This document shows, one piece after another, positions 7,335-15,490 of a stretch of 20,809 nucleotides of DNA. The stretch comes from Site-B1 sp963827785 (GTDB lineage Bacteria; Bacteroidota; Bacteroidia; Flavobacteriales; Flavobacteriaceae): the NCBI GenBank assembly GCA_963827785.1, contig CAWHCT010000029.1, positions 1 to 20,809 of the forward strand, in the 5' to 3' direction. Each line of letters starts with the position of its first letter. The stretch's first letter is position 1. The translations under genes and the position numbers were made by a program. The notes beneath the pieces are model-generated. The model saw only the letters and a program-made list of their open reading frames with translations. It did not search any database and was not told the DNA's origin.

Positions 7335-7486
7335 TTGTTTAATTAATTGTGTTTTTAATAGTTTTCAAATTGTTTATTAAAGGATAAACGTATCCCGAAA
7401 AACATAAATAGTATACCTTTAATTAATTTAAAGGTAATTAGTTGGTTAGGTTGAAAAAAGAGTAGCATTTATGCTGCTCTTTTTTA
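7335..7486 (+). ncRNA. Candidate Crp/Fnr-activated small RNA
   Basis: A stretch of about 150 bases lies between a strong dyad promoter and an intrinsic terminator, with no usable ORF. It holds three inverted repeats in series: GGATA-AACG-TATCC (7382-7395), TACCTTTAA-5-TTAAAGGTA (7414-7436) and the terminator hairpin (7454-7485). This layout is that of an independently transcribed regulatory RNA, comparable in logic to Fnr-activated sRNAs of enterobacteria. The 5' end is inferred from the promoter only. It could instead be an untranslated leader with read-through into the rhodanese operon, although that operon has its own promoter at 7487-7531. Confidence 0.4.
7454..7486 (+). terminator. Intrinsic terminator before the rhodanese operon
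   Basis: The arms AAAAAAGAGTAGCA (7454-7467) and TGCTGCTCTTTTTT (7472-7485) pair over 14 bp with one G-U and a 4-base loop, ending in six T. It is immediately followed by the dyad of the rhodanese promoter, so it insulates the two units. Confidence 0.8.
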
Positions 7487-7531
7487 TGTAACCTAGGTTA
7501 CTCAACAATCACTCCTTTCATGTTAAATTTA
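7487..7531 (+). promoter_or_regulatory. Crp/Fnr dyad and -7 box for the rhodanese/cytochrome/thioredoxin operon
   Basis: GTAACCTAGGTTAC (7488-7501) is a perfect 14-base palindrome centred at 7494.5, within TGTAAC-CTAG-GTTACT. TAAATTTA (7524-7531) matches TAnnTTTG at 7 of 8 positions. The centre-to-box distance is 29.5 bases. The rhodanese ATG is at 7565. Confidence 0.65.
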
Positions 7532-7564
7532 CATATCAATTTAATCTAATTAATAAATCGCACC

Positions 7565-7903
7565 ATGTCACTACTAAGTATGCTTTTTGGAGGTTCTGCT
7601 ACCAATGAAAACACCAAATTACTTTCACCGGAGGAGTTTAAAGAACACATCTCAAAGAAGAATGTTCAGTTAATTGATGTAAGGACACCACGTGAATTTA
7701 ATGCAAGTCATATAAAAGGGTCAAAAAATATCGATTTTTATTCAGGAAATTTTAAAACAGAGTTCAACAAATTGAATAAAAATAAACCGCTTTATATTTA
7801 TTGTAGGACAGGAAGTAGGAGCAGACATGCGTCCAATAAGTTGTACGAGATGGGTTTTAAGGAAATTTATGATCTTCAGGGAGGAATCGTAAGATGGAAA
7901 TAA
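7565..7903 (+). CDS. Single-domain rhodanese sulfurtransferase
   Basis: This 112-residue protein is one rhodanese domain. Visible motifs are LIDVRTPREFNASHIKGS (36-53) and the active-site loop YCRTGSRSR with the catalytic Cys80, then a closing LQGGIVRWK. It has no signal peptide in the strict sense; the start MSLLSMLFGG is weakly hydrophobic, so location is uncertain but probably cytoplasmic. Such proteins accept and donate sulfane sulfur. It is the first gene of a unit with a cytochrome c and a thioredoxin, and it lies between the regulator and sqr, which fits a role in moving persulfide sulfur produced by SQR. The stop is 2 bases before the preferred cytochrome ATG. Confidence 0.92.
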   Translation: MSLLSMLFGGSATNENTKLLSPEEFKEHISKKNVQLIDVRTPREFNASHIKGSKNIDFYSGNFKTEFNKLNKNKPLYIYCRTGSRSRHASNKLYEMGFKEIYDLQGGIVRWK

Positions 7904-7905
7904 CC

Positions 7906-8334
7906 ATGAAAAAATCGCTTATTTTTTTATCACTAATACTTCTCTTTAGTTGTAAAGATTCCGGCAAAACAGCTGATCCTGAACTGGTTGCTCAATCTAC
8001 TGTGATTGACAATCATCCCGGAAAGAAATTAATGGAAATAAACTGTTATGCATGTCATAATCCAACAACAGAGCATGATCAAAGGATTGCACCTCCAATG
8101 ATCGCTGTTAAAAAACATTATATATCTCAAAATACAACGAAGGAACAATTTATTGCAGATATGCAGGAATGGATCAAAGATCCAAGTGAAGAAAAATCAA
8201 AAATGCCTGGTGCCATTAGAAACTTCGGACTGATGCCATATGCACATTTTCCGGAAGAAACCATATTCCAAATAGCCGACTATATTTACGATTATGATAT
8301 TGAACGGCCGGAAATGATTTGCAGATCATTTTAA
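7906..8334 (+). CDS. Cytochrome c lipoprotein, N-terminal part of a probable fusion with the Tll0287-like domain
   Basis: I chose ATG at 7906 (MKKSLIFLSLILLFSC, lipobox Cys16) over the in-frame ATG at 7894, which overlaps the rhodanese gene and would add MEIT before the signal peptide. The heme motif is CYACH (47-51), and M100 or M110 can supply the distal ligand. The C-terminus DIERPEMICRSF looks abnormal. Deleting one base near 8314-8317 gives ERPEMFADHFNAERGMGNRN, which continues in frame into the Tll0287-like domain at 8348. The next domain has a heme motif but no signal peptide of its own, which supports one exported two-heme polypeptide of about 338 residues. The role is probably electron transfer or redox/NO-type sensing in the periplasm. 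Confidence 0.85.
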   Translation: MKKSLIFLSLILLFSCKDSGKTADPELVAQSTVIDNHPGKKLMEINCYACHNPTTEHDQRIAPPMIAVKKHYISQNTTKEQFIADMQEWIKDPSEEKSKMPGAIRNFGLMPYAHFPEETIFQIADYIYDYDIERPEMICRSF

Positions 8335-8347
8335 TGCGGAAAGAGGA

Positions 8348-8923
8348 ATGGGTAACAGAAATGGAAAAGGAAAAGGTATGGGACAGGGCAACGGACAGGG
8401 GATGAGAATAAGACAAGGTCATAAGGTTGATACAATTAAGAATTATGAAGAAATTGGATTGCAATATGCTTTATCAACCAAAGCCGAGCTTGGAAGGAAT
8501 TTAATGGGGGCCATACAGAAAAAAGGCCTGGAAAAAGCAATTACGTTTTGTAATGAAAGAGCATATGCAATTACAGACAGCATGGCCAGAATTCATAATG
8601 CAAACATAAAGCGAGTTTCAGATAAACCTCGTAATCAGAATAACAAGGCAAATGGTGTTGAGTCAGAGTATATTGAAAGGTTTAAAGAGATAGTTGCCAA
8701 TCAAAACGAAATAAAACCTATACTGGTAGAGGAAGATAATTTGGTTAATTTCTATTATCCTATTACTACAAACTCAATGTGCCTGCAATGTCATGGTACG
8801 GTGGATAAGGAATTAAACCCGGAAACCTATAAGACCATTAAAGGACTATATCCTAATGACAAGGCTACCGGTTATGATGTAAATGAAGTAAGAGGCATCT
8901 GGAGTATAACATTCAATAAATAG
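8348..8923 (+). CDS. Tll0287-like (DUF3365) heme domain protein, C-terminal part of the cytochrome fusion
   Basis: The 191-residue frame starts with a Gly/Asn/Lys/Met-rich linker (MGNRNGKGKGMGQGNGQGM), followed by a helical region (30-90: LSTKAELGRNLMGAIQKKG, AITFCNERAYAITDSMA) and a C-terminal PAS-like heme domain with CLQCH (145-149) and GLYPNDKATGYDVNEVRGIWSI. These are the hallmarks of the Tll0287-like c-heme family. On its own it has no export signal, although c-heme attachment needs the periplasm, so the ATG at 8348 is probably internal and the true protein begins at 7906 with a one-base indel between. The thioredoxin gene follows after 7 bases. Confidence 0.85.
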   Translation: MGNRNGKGKGMGQGNGQGMRIRQGHKVDTIKNYEEIGLQYALSTKAELGRNLMGAIQKKGLEKAITFCNERAYAITDSMARIHNANIKRVSDKPRNQNNKANGVESEYIERFKEIVANQNEIKPILVEEDNLVNFYYPITTNSMCLQCHGTVDKELNPETYKTIKGLYPNDKATGYDVNEVRGIWSITFNK

Positions 8924-8930
8924 GCGGGTT

Positions 8931-9227
8931 ATGAGCAGTTTTTCAGACATTATTAATCAATCAAAACCTGTGCTGATCGATTTTCATGCAGATTGGTGTG
9001 GACCCTGTAAAATGATGGCACCAATTTTAAAACAGGTAAAGGAGAATTTGGGTGATGGTGTGTCCATAATAAAAATTGACGTTGATTAAAATCAGCAACT
9101 CGCGGCAAAATATCAGGTAAGAGGAGTCCCTACTTTAATGCTGTTCAAGAACGGGAAACAATTGTGGAGGCAGTCTGGTGTGATCCAAAAAGAAGACATC
9201 ATCAATATTATTAAAAGCAATAATTGA
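8931..9227 (+). pseudogene. Thioredoxin interrupted by an in-frame TAA
   Basis: ATG at 8931 opens a 98-codon thioredoxin with the active site WCGPC (residues 22-26), cis-Pro loop RGVPTLMLFKNGK and the usual length for the family. Codon 53 (9087-9089) is TAA where the family has Lys or a similar residue (IDVD-x-NQQLA); a single A-to-T change would explain it. Both halves are otherwise intact and in the same frame, unlike the indel-broken genes further right. It would reduce protein disulfides or persulfides, fitting the neighbouring rhodanese and sqr. It could be a sequencing error or a recent nonsense mutation. Confidence 0.8.
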
Positions 9228-9233
9228 TCAATT

Positions 9234-9278
9234 TGTAACATTTGTTACATTACTTTGCACTTCAAGTTTATATTTTAG
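9234..9278 (+). promoter_or_regulatory. Crp/Fnr dyad and -7 box for sqr
   Basis: TGTAAC-ATTT-GTTACA (9234-9249) is a perfect dyad centred at 9241.5. TATTTTAG (9271-9278) matches TAnnTTTG at 7 of 8. The centre-to-box distance is 29.5 bases. The sqr ATG is at 9313. The dyad starts 7 bases after the thioredoxin stop, with no terminator seen between. Confidence 0.65.
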
Positions 9279-9312
9279 TTATTCATTTTCAAGCTAACTA
9301 AACTTTTTCTGA

Positions 9313-10620
9313 ATGAAATCAAATCATCAAATTCTTATTATTGGAGGCGGAACAGCAGGTATTATGGTTGCTTCGCAATTATTAAAAAAAAATCCAACAC
9401 TAAATATTGGATTAATTGAGCCTGCTGAAACTCATTATTATCAACCTGCATGGACACTGGTAGGTGCGAATACATATGATTTTGATAAAACCGGAAGAAG
9501 TATGGCTTCGGTTATGCCAAAAGGCGTTCACTCGATTAAGGAATATGCCGAAAAATTTGACGCGGAGAATAATAAGGTTATAACAAAAAAAGGGAGCGAA
9601 ATTACTTATGATTACCTGGTTGTTTGTCCCGGTTTAAAAATAGATCCCGAGATGATCGAAGGTCTAAAGGAGGCGATGGATAAAGGAGTGGTTTGCAGCA
9701 ATTATACAAATCCTGACCATACCTGGGAAACCCTTAAAAAATTAGGAGGCACTGCACTATTCACACAACCATCAACACCAATAAAATGTGGAGGAGCGCC
9801 TCAAAAAATAATGTATTTGGCTGATGATCATTTTAGAAAAACAGGAATTAGAGATAAAACCGATATAATTTTTGCATTACCAAGTGGTGTGATTTTTGGA
9901 GTCAAGATCATTGCTGATACTTTGATGAATGTAGTGGACAGAAAGGATATAAATGTCCGATTCTTTCATAATCTGGTTAAAGTTGATGCCGACAAAAAAA
10001 TTGCCTGGTATGAAATTGTTAAAGATGTAAAAGCAGGTGGTTGTGTTACAATTACTGATGGAGATGAAAGTTCATTGGACAAGGATATTCAATATAACTA
10101 TAAGCATGTTGAAGTAACTGAAGAAGGAGATCGCTTTGGGATCCACTTTGATATGATGCATTTAGCGCCTCCGCAATGTGCGCCTGATTTTATTAAAAAT
10201 TCACCCCTGGCCTCAGAAACGGGTTGGGTTGGCGTTGATAGCAAAACCTTACAGCATGATATCTACAAAAACGTATTTGCGTTGGGTGATGTATCCAATT
10301 TGCCAACTTCCAAGACAGGCGCAGCTATTAGAAAACAGACCCCTGTTGTTGTTGCCAACATTCTTAATTATATCAAAGACAATCATTTATCTGATAAAAA
10401 TTATAATGGTTACACATCGTGCCCATTTGTTACGGGTTATGGAAAAATGGTTCTTGCGGAGTTCGATTACGATCAGACATTTATGCCAGACCCTAAATTG
10501 AAGAAATTCCCGATGTTAATTAGTGATTCTTCAAGAGAGCATTGGAGATTATGGGTCCTTAAAAAATATTTGTTACCGTGGTTGTACTGGAATAAGCTTT
10601 TAAAGGGAAAAGAGGTTTAA
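9313..10620 (+). CDS. sqr: Type II sulfide:quinone oxidoreductase (mitochondrial SQOR-like)
   Basis: This intact 435-residue flavoprotein oxidises sulfide to sulfane sulfur or a persulfide and passes electrons to quinone at the cytoplasmic membrane. The N-terminal Rossmann motif IIGGGTAGIMVA binds FAD. HYYQPAWTLVGA (41-52), TPIKCGGAPQKIMYLADD (155-172) and FALGDVSNLPTSKTGAAIRKQ (322-342) are hallmark segments of the SQOR group. The two redox cysteines expected for the group are C159 (KCGGAPQ) and C289 (PPQCAPDF). The third Cys of bacterial type I SQR is not at its usual place, as expected for this group. The C-terminus has an amphipathic aromatic segment (KYLLPWLYWNKLL) for membrane attachment. 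It has its own dyad promoter, and neighbours in the pathway lie on both sides. Confidence 0.95.
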   Translation: MKSNHQILIIGGGTAGIMVASQLLKKNPTLNIGLIEPAETHYYQPAWTLVGANTYDFDKTGRSMASVMPKGVHSIKEYAEKFDAENNKVITKKGSEITYDYLVVCPGLKIDPEMIEGLKEAMDKGVVCSNYTNPDHTWETLKKLGGTALFTQPSTPIKCGGAPQKIMYLADDHFRKTGIRDKTDIIFALPSGVIFGVKIIADTLMNVVDRKDINVRFFHNLVKVDADKKIAWYEIVKDVKAGGCVTITDGDESSLDKDIQYNYKHVEVTEEGDRFGIHFDMMHLAPPQCAPDFIKNSPLASETGWVGVDSKTLQHDIYKNVFALGDVSNLPTSKTGAAIRKQTPVVVANILNYIKDNHLSDKNYNGYTSCPFVTGYGKMVLAEFDYDQTFMPDPKLKKFPMLISDSSREHWRLWVLKKYLLPWLYWNKLLKGKEV

Positions 10621-10632
10621 TGATTGAAAAAC

Positions 10633-10675
10633 ATGACAAAAGTCATAAATTAGCGTTTTTTTGAGTATATATTTA
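10633..10675 (+). promoter_or_regulatory. ATGAC-type dyad and -7 box after sqr, no ORF behind it
   Basis: ATGAC-AAAA-GTCAT (10633-10646) is a perfect 5-4-5 inverted repeat centred at 10639.5. TATATTTA (10668-10675) matches TAnnTTTG at 7 of 8. The centre-to-box distance is 28.5 bases, one shorter than most sites here. A terminator ends at 10790 and no ORF lies between, so the product would be a short RNA. Confidence 0.45.
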
Positions 10676-10680
10676 CTTTC

Positions 10681-10790
10681 TTAATTATAAAACTTAGAAT
10701 TTAGTACTTAAAGCGAAATATTTGAATCCCTGATTATTATTGTTGATTAATAGCAATAAGGAAAGTGCTCTAATATATGAGCACTTTTTT
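10681..10790 (+). ncRNA. Second candidate small RNA, between sqr and the Fe-S gene
   Basis: About 110 bases lie between the dyad promoter and an intrinsic terminator, without an ATG-initiated ORF. It shares with the candidate at 7335-7486 a TTAAAG followed 9-12 bases later by ATCCC, and a terminal hairpin with a T tract. It may instead be only the 3' untranslated region of sqr, with the terminator serving that gene. The rest of the 330-base gap between sqr and the Fe-S gene holds the next promoter and nothing else I can identify. Confidence 0.3.
10762..10790 (+). terminator. Intrinsic terminator downstream of sqr
   Basis: AAAGTGCTC (10762-10770) and GAGCACTTT (10779-10787) form a 9-bp stem with an 8-base loop, ending in six T (10785-10790). 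It separates sqr, or the candidate small RNA, from the Fe-S/NrfD/molybdopterin operon. Confidence 0.8.
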
Positions 10791-10866
10791 ATACAAATAT
10801 TTCAAAAAACGATTATTCCAAATGTAATTGTCGTAAATTTATGTTGATACCAGCTATTAAATTTAA

Positions 10867-10910
10867 GTAACAAATGTTACAATGAAAACAGCAGGCGTTA
10901 ATTAACTTTG
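10867..10910 (+). promoter_or_regulatory. Crp/Fnr dyad and perfect -7 box for the Soe-like operon
   Basis: GTAAC-AAAT-GTTAC (10867-10880) is a perfect dyad centred at 10873.5. TAACTTTG (10903-10910) matches TAnnTTTG at 8 of 8. The centre-to-box distance is 29.5 bases. The Fe-S subunit ATG is at 10951. Confidence 0.7.
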
Positions 10911-10950
10911 AGAGATAACTTATTTTTAACTATTCCAACTTTAATTATTT

Positions 10951-11481
10951 ATGAAGTACGGATTTATTATTGATAACCGAAAATGTATCGGTTGTCATGC
11001 CTGTACTACTGCCTGTAAATCAGAACATGAGGTACCGGTTGGTGTTAACAGGACCTGGGTCAAACAGGTAGAAAAAGGGGAATTCCCGAATACCAGAAGA
11101 CTTTTTTCGGTTATGCGATGTAATCATTGTACAGATGCTCCATGTGTGAGTATTTGTCCGACTGAAGCATTGTATACCAGAGACGATGGTATTGTGGATT
11201 TTGACAATGACAGGTGTATTGGATGTAAATCCTGTATGCAAGCTTGTCCATATGATGCATTGTACATTGATCCTGAAAATCATACGGCTGCAAAATGTAA
11301 TTATTGCGCCCATAGAGTTGATGTTGGACTAGAGCCGGCTTGTGTCAATGTTTGTCCTGAACATGCAATCATATCAGGTGATATGGAAAATCCTGAAACA
11401 GAAATTGCCCAACTGTTAGCCAGGCAGGCAGTGAAAGTCAGAAAACCTGAAAAAGGAACTACCAAATCTCTTCTATATTGA
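10951..11481 (+). CDS. Four-cluster ferredoxin subunit of a Soe/Psr-type molybdoenzyme
   Basis: This subunit transfers electrons between the molybdopterin catalytic subunit and the NrfD membrane anchor. There is no Tat or Sec signal, so it stays in the cytoplasm. Cys sets are C12/C15/C18/C22, C57/C60/C65/C69, C89/C92/C95/C99 and C116/C119/C131/C135, the full DmsB/PsrB/SoeB pattern. The frame ends at 11481, but a 2-base loss in an A run near 11460 appears to truncate it; in another frame the sequence continues LFYIDADDASLIPAATDKS to SSQAHGVGHFAKEAEK. That continuation either ends at TGA 11624-11626, overlapping an ATG of the NrfD part, or after one more indel runs straight into NrfD as a fusion. 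The gene is led by the best dyad promoter of the window. Confidence 0.9.
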   Translation: MKYGFIIDNRKCIGCHACTTACKSEHEVPVGVNRTWVKQVEKGEFPNTRRLFSVMRCNHCTDAPCVSICPTEALYTRDDGIVDFDNDRCIGCKSCMQACPYDALYIDPENHTAAKCNYCAHRVDVGLEPACVNVCPEHAIISGDMENPETEIAQLLARQAVKVRKPEKGTTKSLLY

Positions 11482-11622
11482 TGCTGATGATGCTTCACTG
11501 ATTCCGGCAGCGACTGACAAATCTGGATTAAGCTTTTGGAGTTCACAAGCTCATGGAGTTGGACACTTTGCAAAAGAAGCGGAAAAAATGGTTATTCCAA
11601 CGATGATGTCGATCTGTTACAA

Positions 11623-12560
11623 ATGAGTATTGATAATGAACACAAGCCGCATACCAAAGAAAAGAACAGAAAATCCAACAACATTGAAGTGCTGATGGAT
11701 AAAGCCAAGCAGGTATACGATACACCTGACAAAGGTATACTATGGGGATGGGAAGTTTCAGCCTATGTCTGGACCAAAGCCATTTCTGCAGGTGCATTTC
11801 TTATTCCATTTATGGCTATACTCTTAGGATATGAAGTATCTAATCACTGCTACATTATGGTCAGCTGGAATATCATTGGTCGGTTTAGCCTTAACAGGAT
11901 TGTTATTAGTAATGGATTTAGACAGACCAGACCGATTTTTCTATGTTTGTTAGACCACAATGGAAATCCTGGTTAGTAAAAGGTGGATATACCATAACTA
12001 TATTTGGAGTATTACTTACCGTTTGGGGAGCAAATACCTGTTTGATCTGGGATTCCTGAAATGCCTCTTATTATGGGTAACTGCAGTGTTTGCAGTGTTA
12101 TTGGCAGTTTATACAGCCTTCTTATTTGCACAGGCTAAAGGAAGAGATTTCTGGCAAAGTCCAACCTTGCCAATACATATGTTGGTACATAGTGTTATGG
12201 CAGGTGCTGCTGTTTTCTTAATAGTTTCTTTAATTATTGGAAATGAGGATTGGATTCACTTTTAAGCATGACATTAATTATCGCATTAATTGTTAATTTG
12301 TTTACAATGATAACGGAATTAACAATGACACATCCAAGTACATCTGCACAAACAGTTGTTAAAATGATTACTAAAGGAAGGTATAAAAATATGTTTGGAT
12401 TCGAGGTGTTCTTATTGGAAATATGATTCCATTGGCATTATTGTTAGTATGTGCCAAGTACCAACCTATTAATGTAGTCGCTTCAGTGCTGGTTTTAATT
12501 GGAATTTATATCACAGAACATATTTGGGTAGAAGCACCACAAAGAATTCCCTTAGCTTAA
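11623..12560 (+). pseudogene. NrfD/PsrC-type membrane anchor subunit, broken by about five indels
   Basis: The reconstructed protein starts MSIDNEHKPHTKEKNR, has the family entry segment TPDKGILWGWEVSAYVWTKA, and then hydrophobic helices in successive frames: AISAGAFLIPFMAILLGYE (to about 11840), LWSAGISLVGLALTGLLLVMD then LDRPDRFFYV (11846-11945), PQWKSWLVKGGYTITIFGVL (11946-12040), LLLWVTAVFAVLLAVYTAFL and SVMAGAAVFLIVSLIIGNED (to 12265), MTLIIALIVNLFTMITEL (12268-12390), and VLIGNMIPLALLLVC with a final helix ending PQRIPLA at 12560. NrfD proteins anchor molybdoenzymes and exchange electrons with quinone. Frame changes fall near 11845, 11944, 12045, 12265 and 12390, several in short T or A runs. 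The ATG at 11623 overlaps a TGA of the preceding frame as ATGA, so a separate coupled gene and a Fe-S/NrfD fusion are both possible. Confidence 0.75.
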
Positions 12561-12576
12561 TTTAAAAGTAAAAGAC

Positions 12577-15460
12577 ATGGGACAAAGAACCATCATTTAT
12601 AGAAAAGATAGCAGAAAAAATAGGAATCATTCCTAATCTTCACAAAGAAAACTATCAGGAATTTGATAAAGACATGCGCCATTTACTGATGAAGAGGTGA
12701 CTCAAATGTATGATAAATTTCCGCCACTGGAAAAATGGGATCATTGGGAAGAATATGACCCCAAGTCTGGCCAAAAAAAGAAAAGAAAACTTATACCATT
12801 GTCCCTACAACATGTTTTAATTGTGAAAGTGCTTGCGGTTTAACAGCATACGTCGATAAAGAAACTCAGGAGATTAGAAAATTTGAAGGAAATCCTTATC
12901 ATCCGGGAAGCCGAGGTCGGAACTGTGCCAAAGGACCTGCAACGATCAATCAGATCACTGATCCTGACCGAATATTATATCCATTAAAACGAAAAGGAAA
13001 ACGAGGAGAAGGAAACTGGGAAAGAATCACCTGGGATGAAGCTCTGGATAATATTGCAGCAAGGATCAGAAAAGCCATAAAAGAAAAAAGGAATAACGAA
13101 ATAGCTTACCATGTAGGCCGACCGGTCATGAAGGTTATGCCAACAGGGTACTACAAGCCTGGGGAATTGACGGACATAATACCCATACCAATATTTGCTC
13201 TTCAGGAGCTCGGTTTGGATATAATATCTGGTATGGTCATGACCGACCATCACCGGATCATGCCAATGCAAAATTTATTTTATTGATCTCTGCCCACTTG
13301 GAAAGCGGTCATTATTTTAATCCTCATGCTCAACGGATTATTGAAGGGAAAATGAAAGGCGCCAAACTGGCAACTATGGATCCACGCCTATCCAATACAG
13401 CAAGTATGTCTGATTACTGGATGCCTACCTATCCGGGAACTGAAGCAGCAGTTTGTTGGCAATGGCAAAAATTATCCTGGAAGAAGGATTGTATAACCGG
13501 GATTACATGGAAAAATGGGTCAACTGGGATGAGTATCTTAAAGAATTCATCCAGGAACAGAAGTCACCTTTGAAAACTTTATTGCCAATGATTGAGGAAT
13601 ATGCAGAATATACGCCTGAATTTGCTGAAAAGGAAAGTGGTGTTAAAGCAGACATGATCAGGGAAATCGCGATAAAAATCGGGGAAGCCGGAGAAAGATT
13701 TGCGACGCATAACTGGAGAGCAGCAGGTGGAAACCTGGGAGGATGGTGTGTAGCCAGATGTTTGCATTTCTTAAATGTATTGACAGGAAGTGTTGGTACC
13801 AAAGGTGGAACTTCGCCTAATTCATGGAGTAAATTTAAACCTAAATTCCGATCCTCCGGCACTCAAAAGATTCTGGAATGAATTGCATTTCCCTAATGAA
13901 TATCCATTGGCAATGTTTGAAATGAGTTTTTACTTCCACATTTCTTAAAAGAAGGAAGAGGAAACATGGATGTTTATTTTTCAAGAGTGTTTAATCCGGT
14001 CTGGACTTATCCTGATGGATTTACCTGGATGGAAGTGTATTCAGATGAAGATAAGTTCGGAATCCATATAGCATTGACACCAACCTGGAATGAAACGGCA
14101 TTCTTTGCTGATTATGTACTTCCAATGGGCATACGCAGAACGGCATGATCTAAACAGTTATGCCACCCATTCAGGAAAATGGATCGCCTTCAGGCAACCT
14201 GTTCTGAGAGAAGCTGCCGAGAGAGCTGGAAAAGATGTAGAATTTACTTATGAAGTTAATCCCGGCGAAGTATGGGAAGAAGATGAATTCTGGATAGAAT
14301 TAGTTGGCGAATTGATCCGGATGGGCATGGGAATTCAGGGAGCATTTTGATCTCCATACCGACCAGGTGAAAAAATTACCATTGATGAATATTATCAGTA
14401 TATTTTTGAAAATACACCAAAGGCTTACCTGAAGCAGCAAAAAAAGAAGGATTAACCGGATTGCAGTTGGAATACATGAAAAAGTATGGTGCTTTTGAAG
14501 TTGAAAAAGCAGAACCTATAAAAAGAATGAAACGAAGTTACTGCAGAGAAATTAGATGGCGCTGATTTGGACCCTACAAATATGTTATTAGAAAGACGGT
14601 AAGAATATTGGTGTGATGGTAGATGGAAAAGCCAAGGTCGGCTTCCCTACCCCATCCGTAAGAACGAATTCTTTCACAGACGATGATAGACTGGAAATGG
14701 CCGGAATATGCTATTCCAACTTATATTAAGATCCATATTCACAACGAAGTACTGGATAAGTCCAAAGGTGAATATGTATTGGTTCCAACATTCCGTTTGC
14801 CAACACTGATTCATTCACGATCCGGGAATGCGAAATGGCTAATGGAAATCTCTAATCGTAATCCAATCTGGATGCATCCGGATGATGCCAAAATGGGGAT
14901 TTAAAACCGGTGATCTTGTAAAAATGAATACAGATATCGGTTACTTTGTTGATAAGGTTTGGGTTACCCAGGGTATGAAACCGGGTGTTGTGGCTTGTTC
15001 TCATCACCTGGGAAGATGGCGAAGAGAACAGGATAGGGTAACCGTTGGGCAACCAATACGGTTATGATTGAAACTGATGGAAAAGGGGACTGGAAAATGA
15101 ATACCAAATCAGGTATCAAACCATTTTAATAGCAAGGATAAGGATAGTAATCGGATATTCTGGATTGATGGCGGTGTCCACCAGAATATCACCCATGCCG
15201 TACATCCTGATCCTATCAGTGGAATGCATTGCTGGCATCAACGTGTAAGAATCGAAAAACCCGGACCTGATGACAAGTATGGTGATATCTTTGTTGACAC
15301 CAAAAGGTCAATGGAGAACTACAGGGAATGGTTGAAAATGACAAGACCTGCACCTGGACCGGGTGGATTGAGAAGACCATTATGGTTTAAAAGAGCTTTT
15401 ACGCCTGATAAAACAGAGGGAGGTTGTTATTATATTAAAAGACAAAAAGTAAAATTATAA
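12577..15460 (+). pseudogene. Molybdopterin oxidoreductase catalytic subunit (SoeA/PsrA-like), broken by more than ten indels
   Basis: The reconstruction gives about 960 residues, normal for the family. It begins M(D)KEPSFIEKIAEKIG, without a Tat signal, so the enzyme should be cytoplasmic like sulfite dehydrogenase SoeA and unlike exported PsrA, PhsA or ArrA. A 4Fe-4S site CFNCESAC is at 12813-12836 with a fourth Cys near 12924. The Mo-pterin region has HVGRPGHEGYANRVL, NICSSGARFG with a probable Mo-ligand Cys at 13196-13198, LISAHLESGHYFNPH, and MDPRLSNTA. The C-terminal domain has SHHLGRWR (near 15000). The longest uninterrupted pieces are 12782-13125, 13283-13450 and 13453-13845. Frame changes fall near 12580, 12680, 12767, 13125, 13452, 13845, 13930, 14130, 14345, 14420, 14530 and several to 15150. 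Sulfite oxidation is inferred from location and neighbours; polysulfide or thiosulfate reductase is the alternative. Confidence 0.8.
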
Positions 15461-15468
15461 TAACAAGT

Positions 15469-15490
15469 GATTCCCGCGAAAGCGGGAATC
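15469..15490. repeat. ATTCCC-N8-GGGAAT palindrome, possible terminator or repeat element
   Basis: GATTCCCGC-GAAA-GCGGGAATC is a perfect 9-bp hairpin with a GAAA tetraloop, 8 bases after the molybdopterin gene stop. The GC-rich stem contrasts with its AT-rich surroundings. Its inner 20 bases fit ATTCCC-N8-GGGAAT, the pattern of the neisserial dRS3 repeat, and similar palindromes recur in many genomes. The following bases are T/A rich but not a T tract, so it may terminate weakly. Confidence 0.6.

Noticed and set aside
9087..9089. Stop-codon recoding in thioredoxin
   Set aside because: The codon is TAA and the active-site Cys residues are elsewhere, so selenocysteine or pyrrolysine insertion is not indicated.
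11020..11573. Minus-strand ORFs across the ferredoxin gene
   Set aside because: They are shadows of a strongly conserved four-cluster ferredoxin on the plus strand.
13503..13862. 119-codon minus-strand ORF
   Set aside because: It is antisense to an intact piece of the molybdopterin subunit and has no recognisable protein features.
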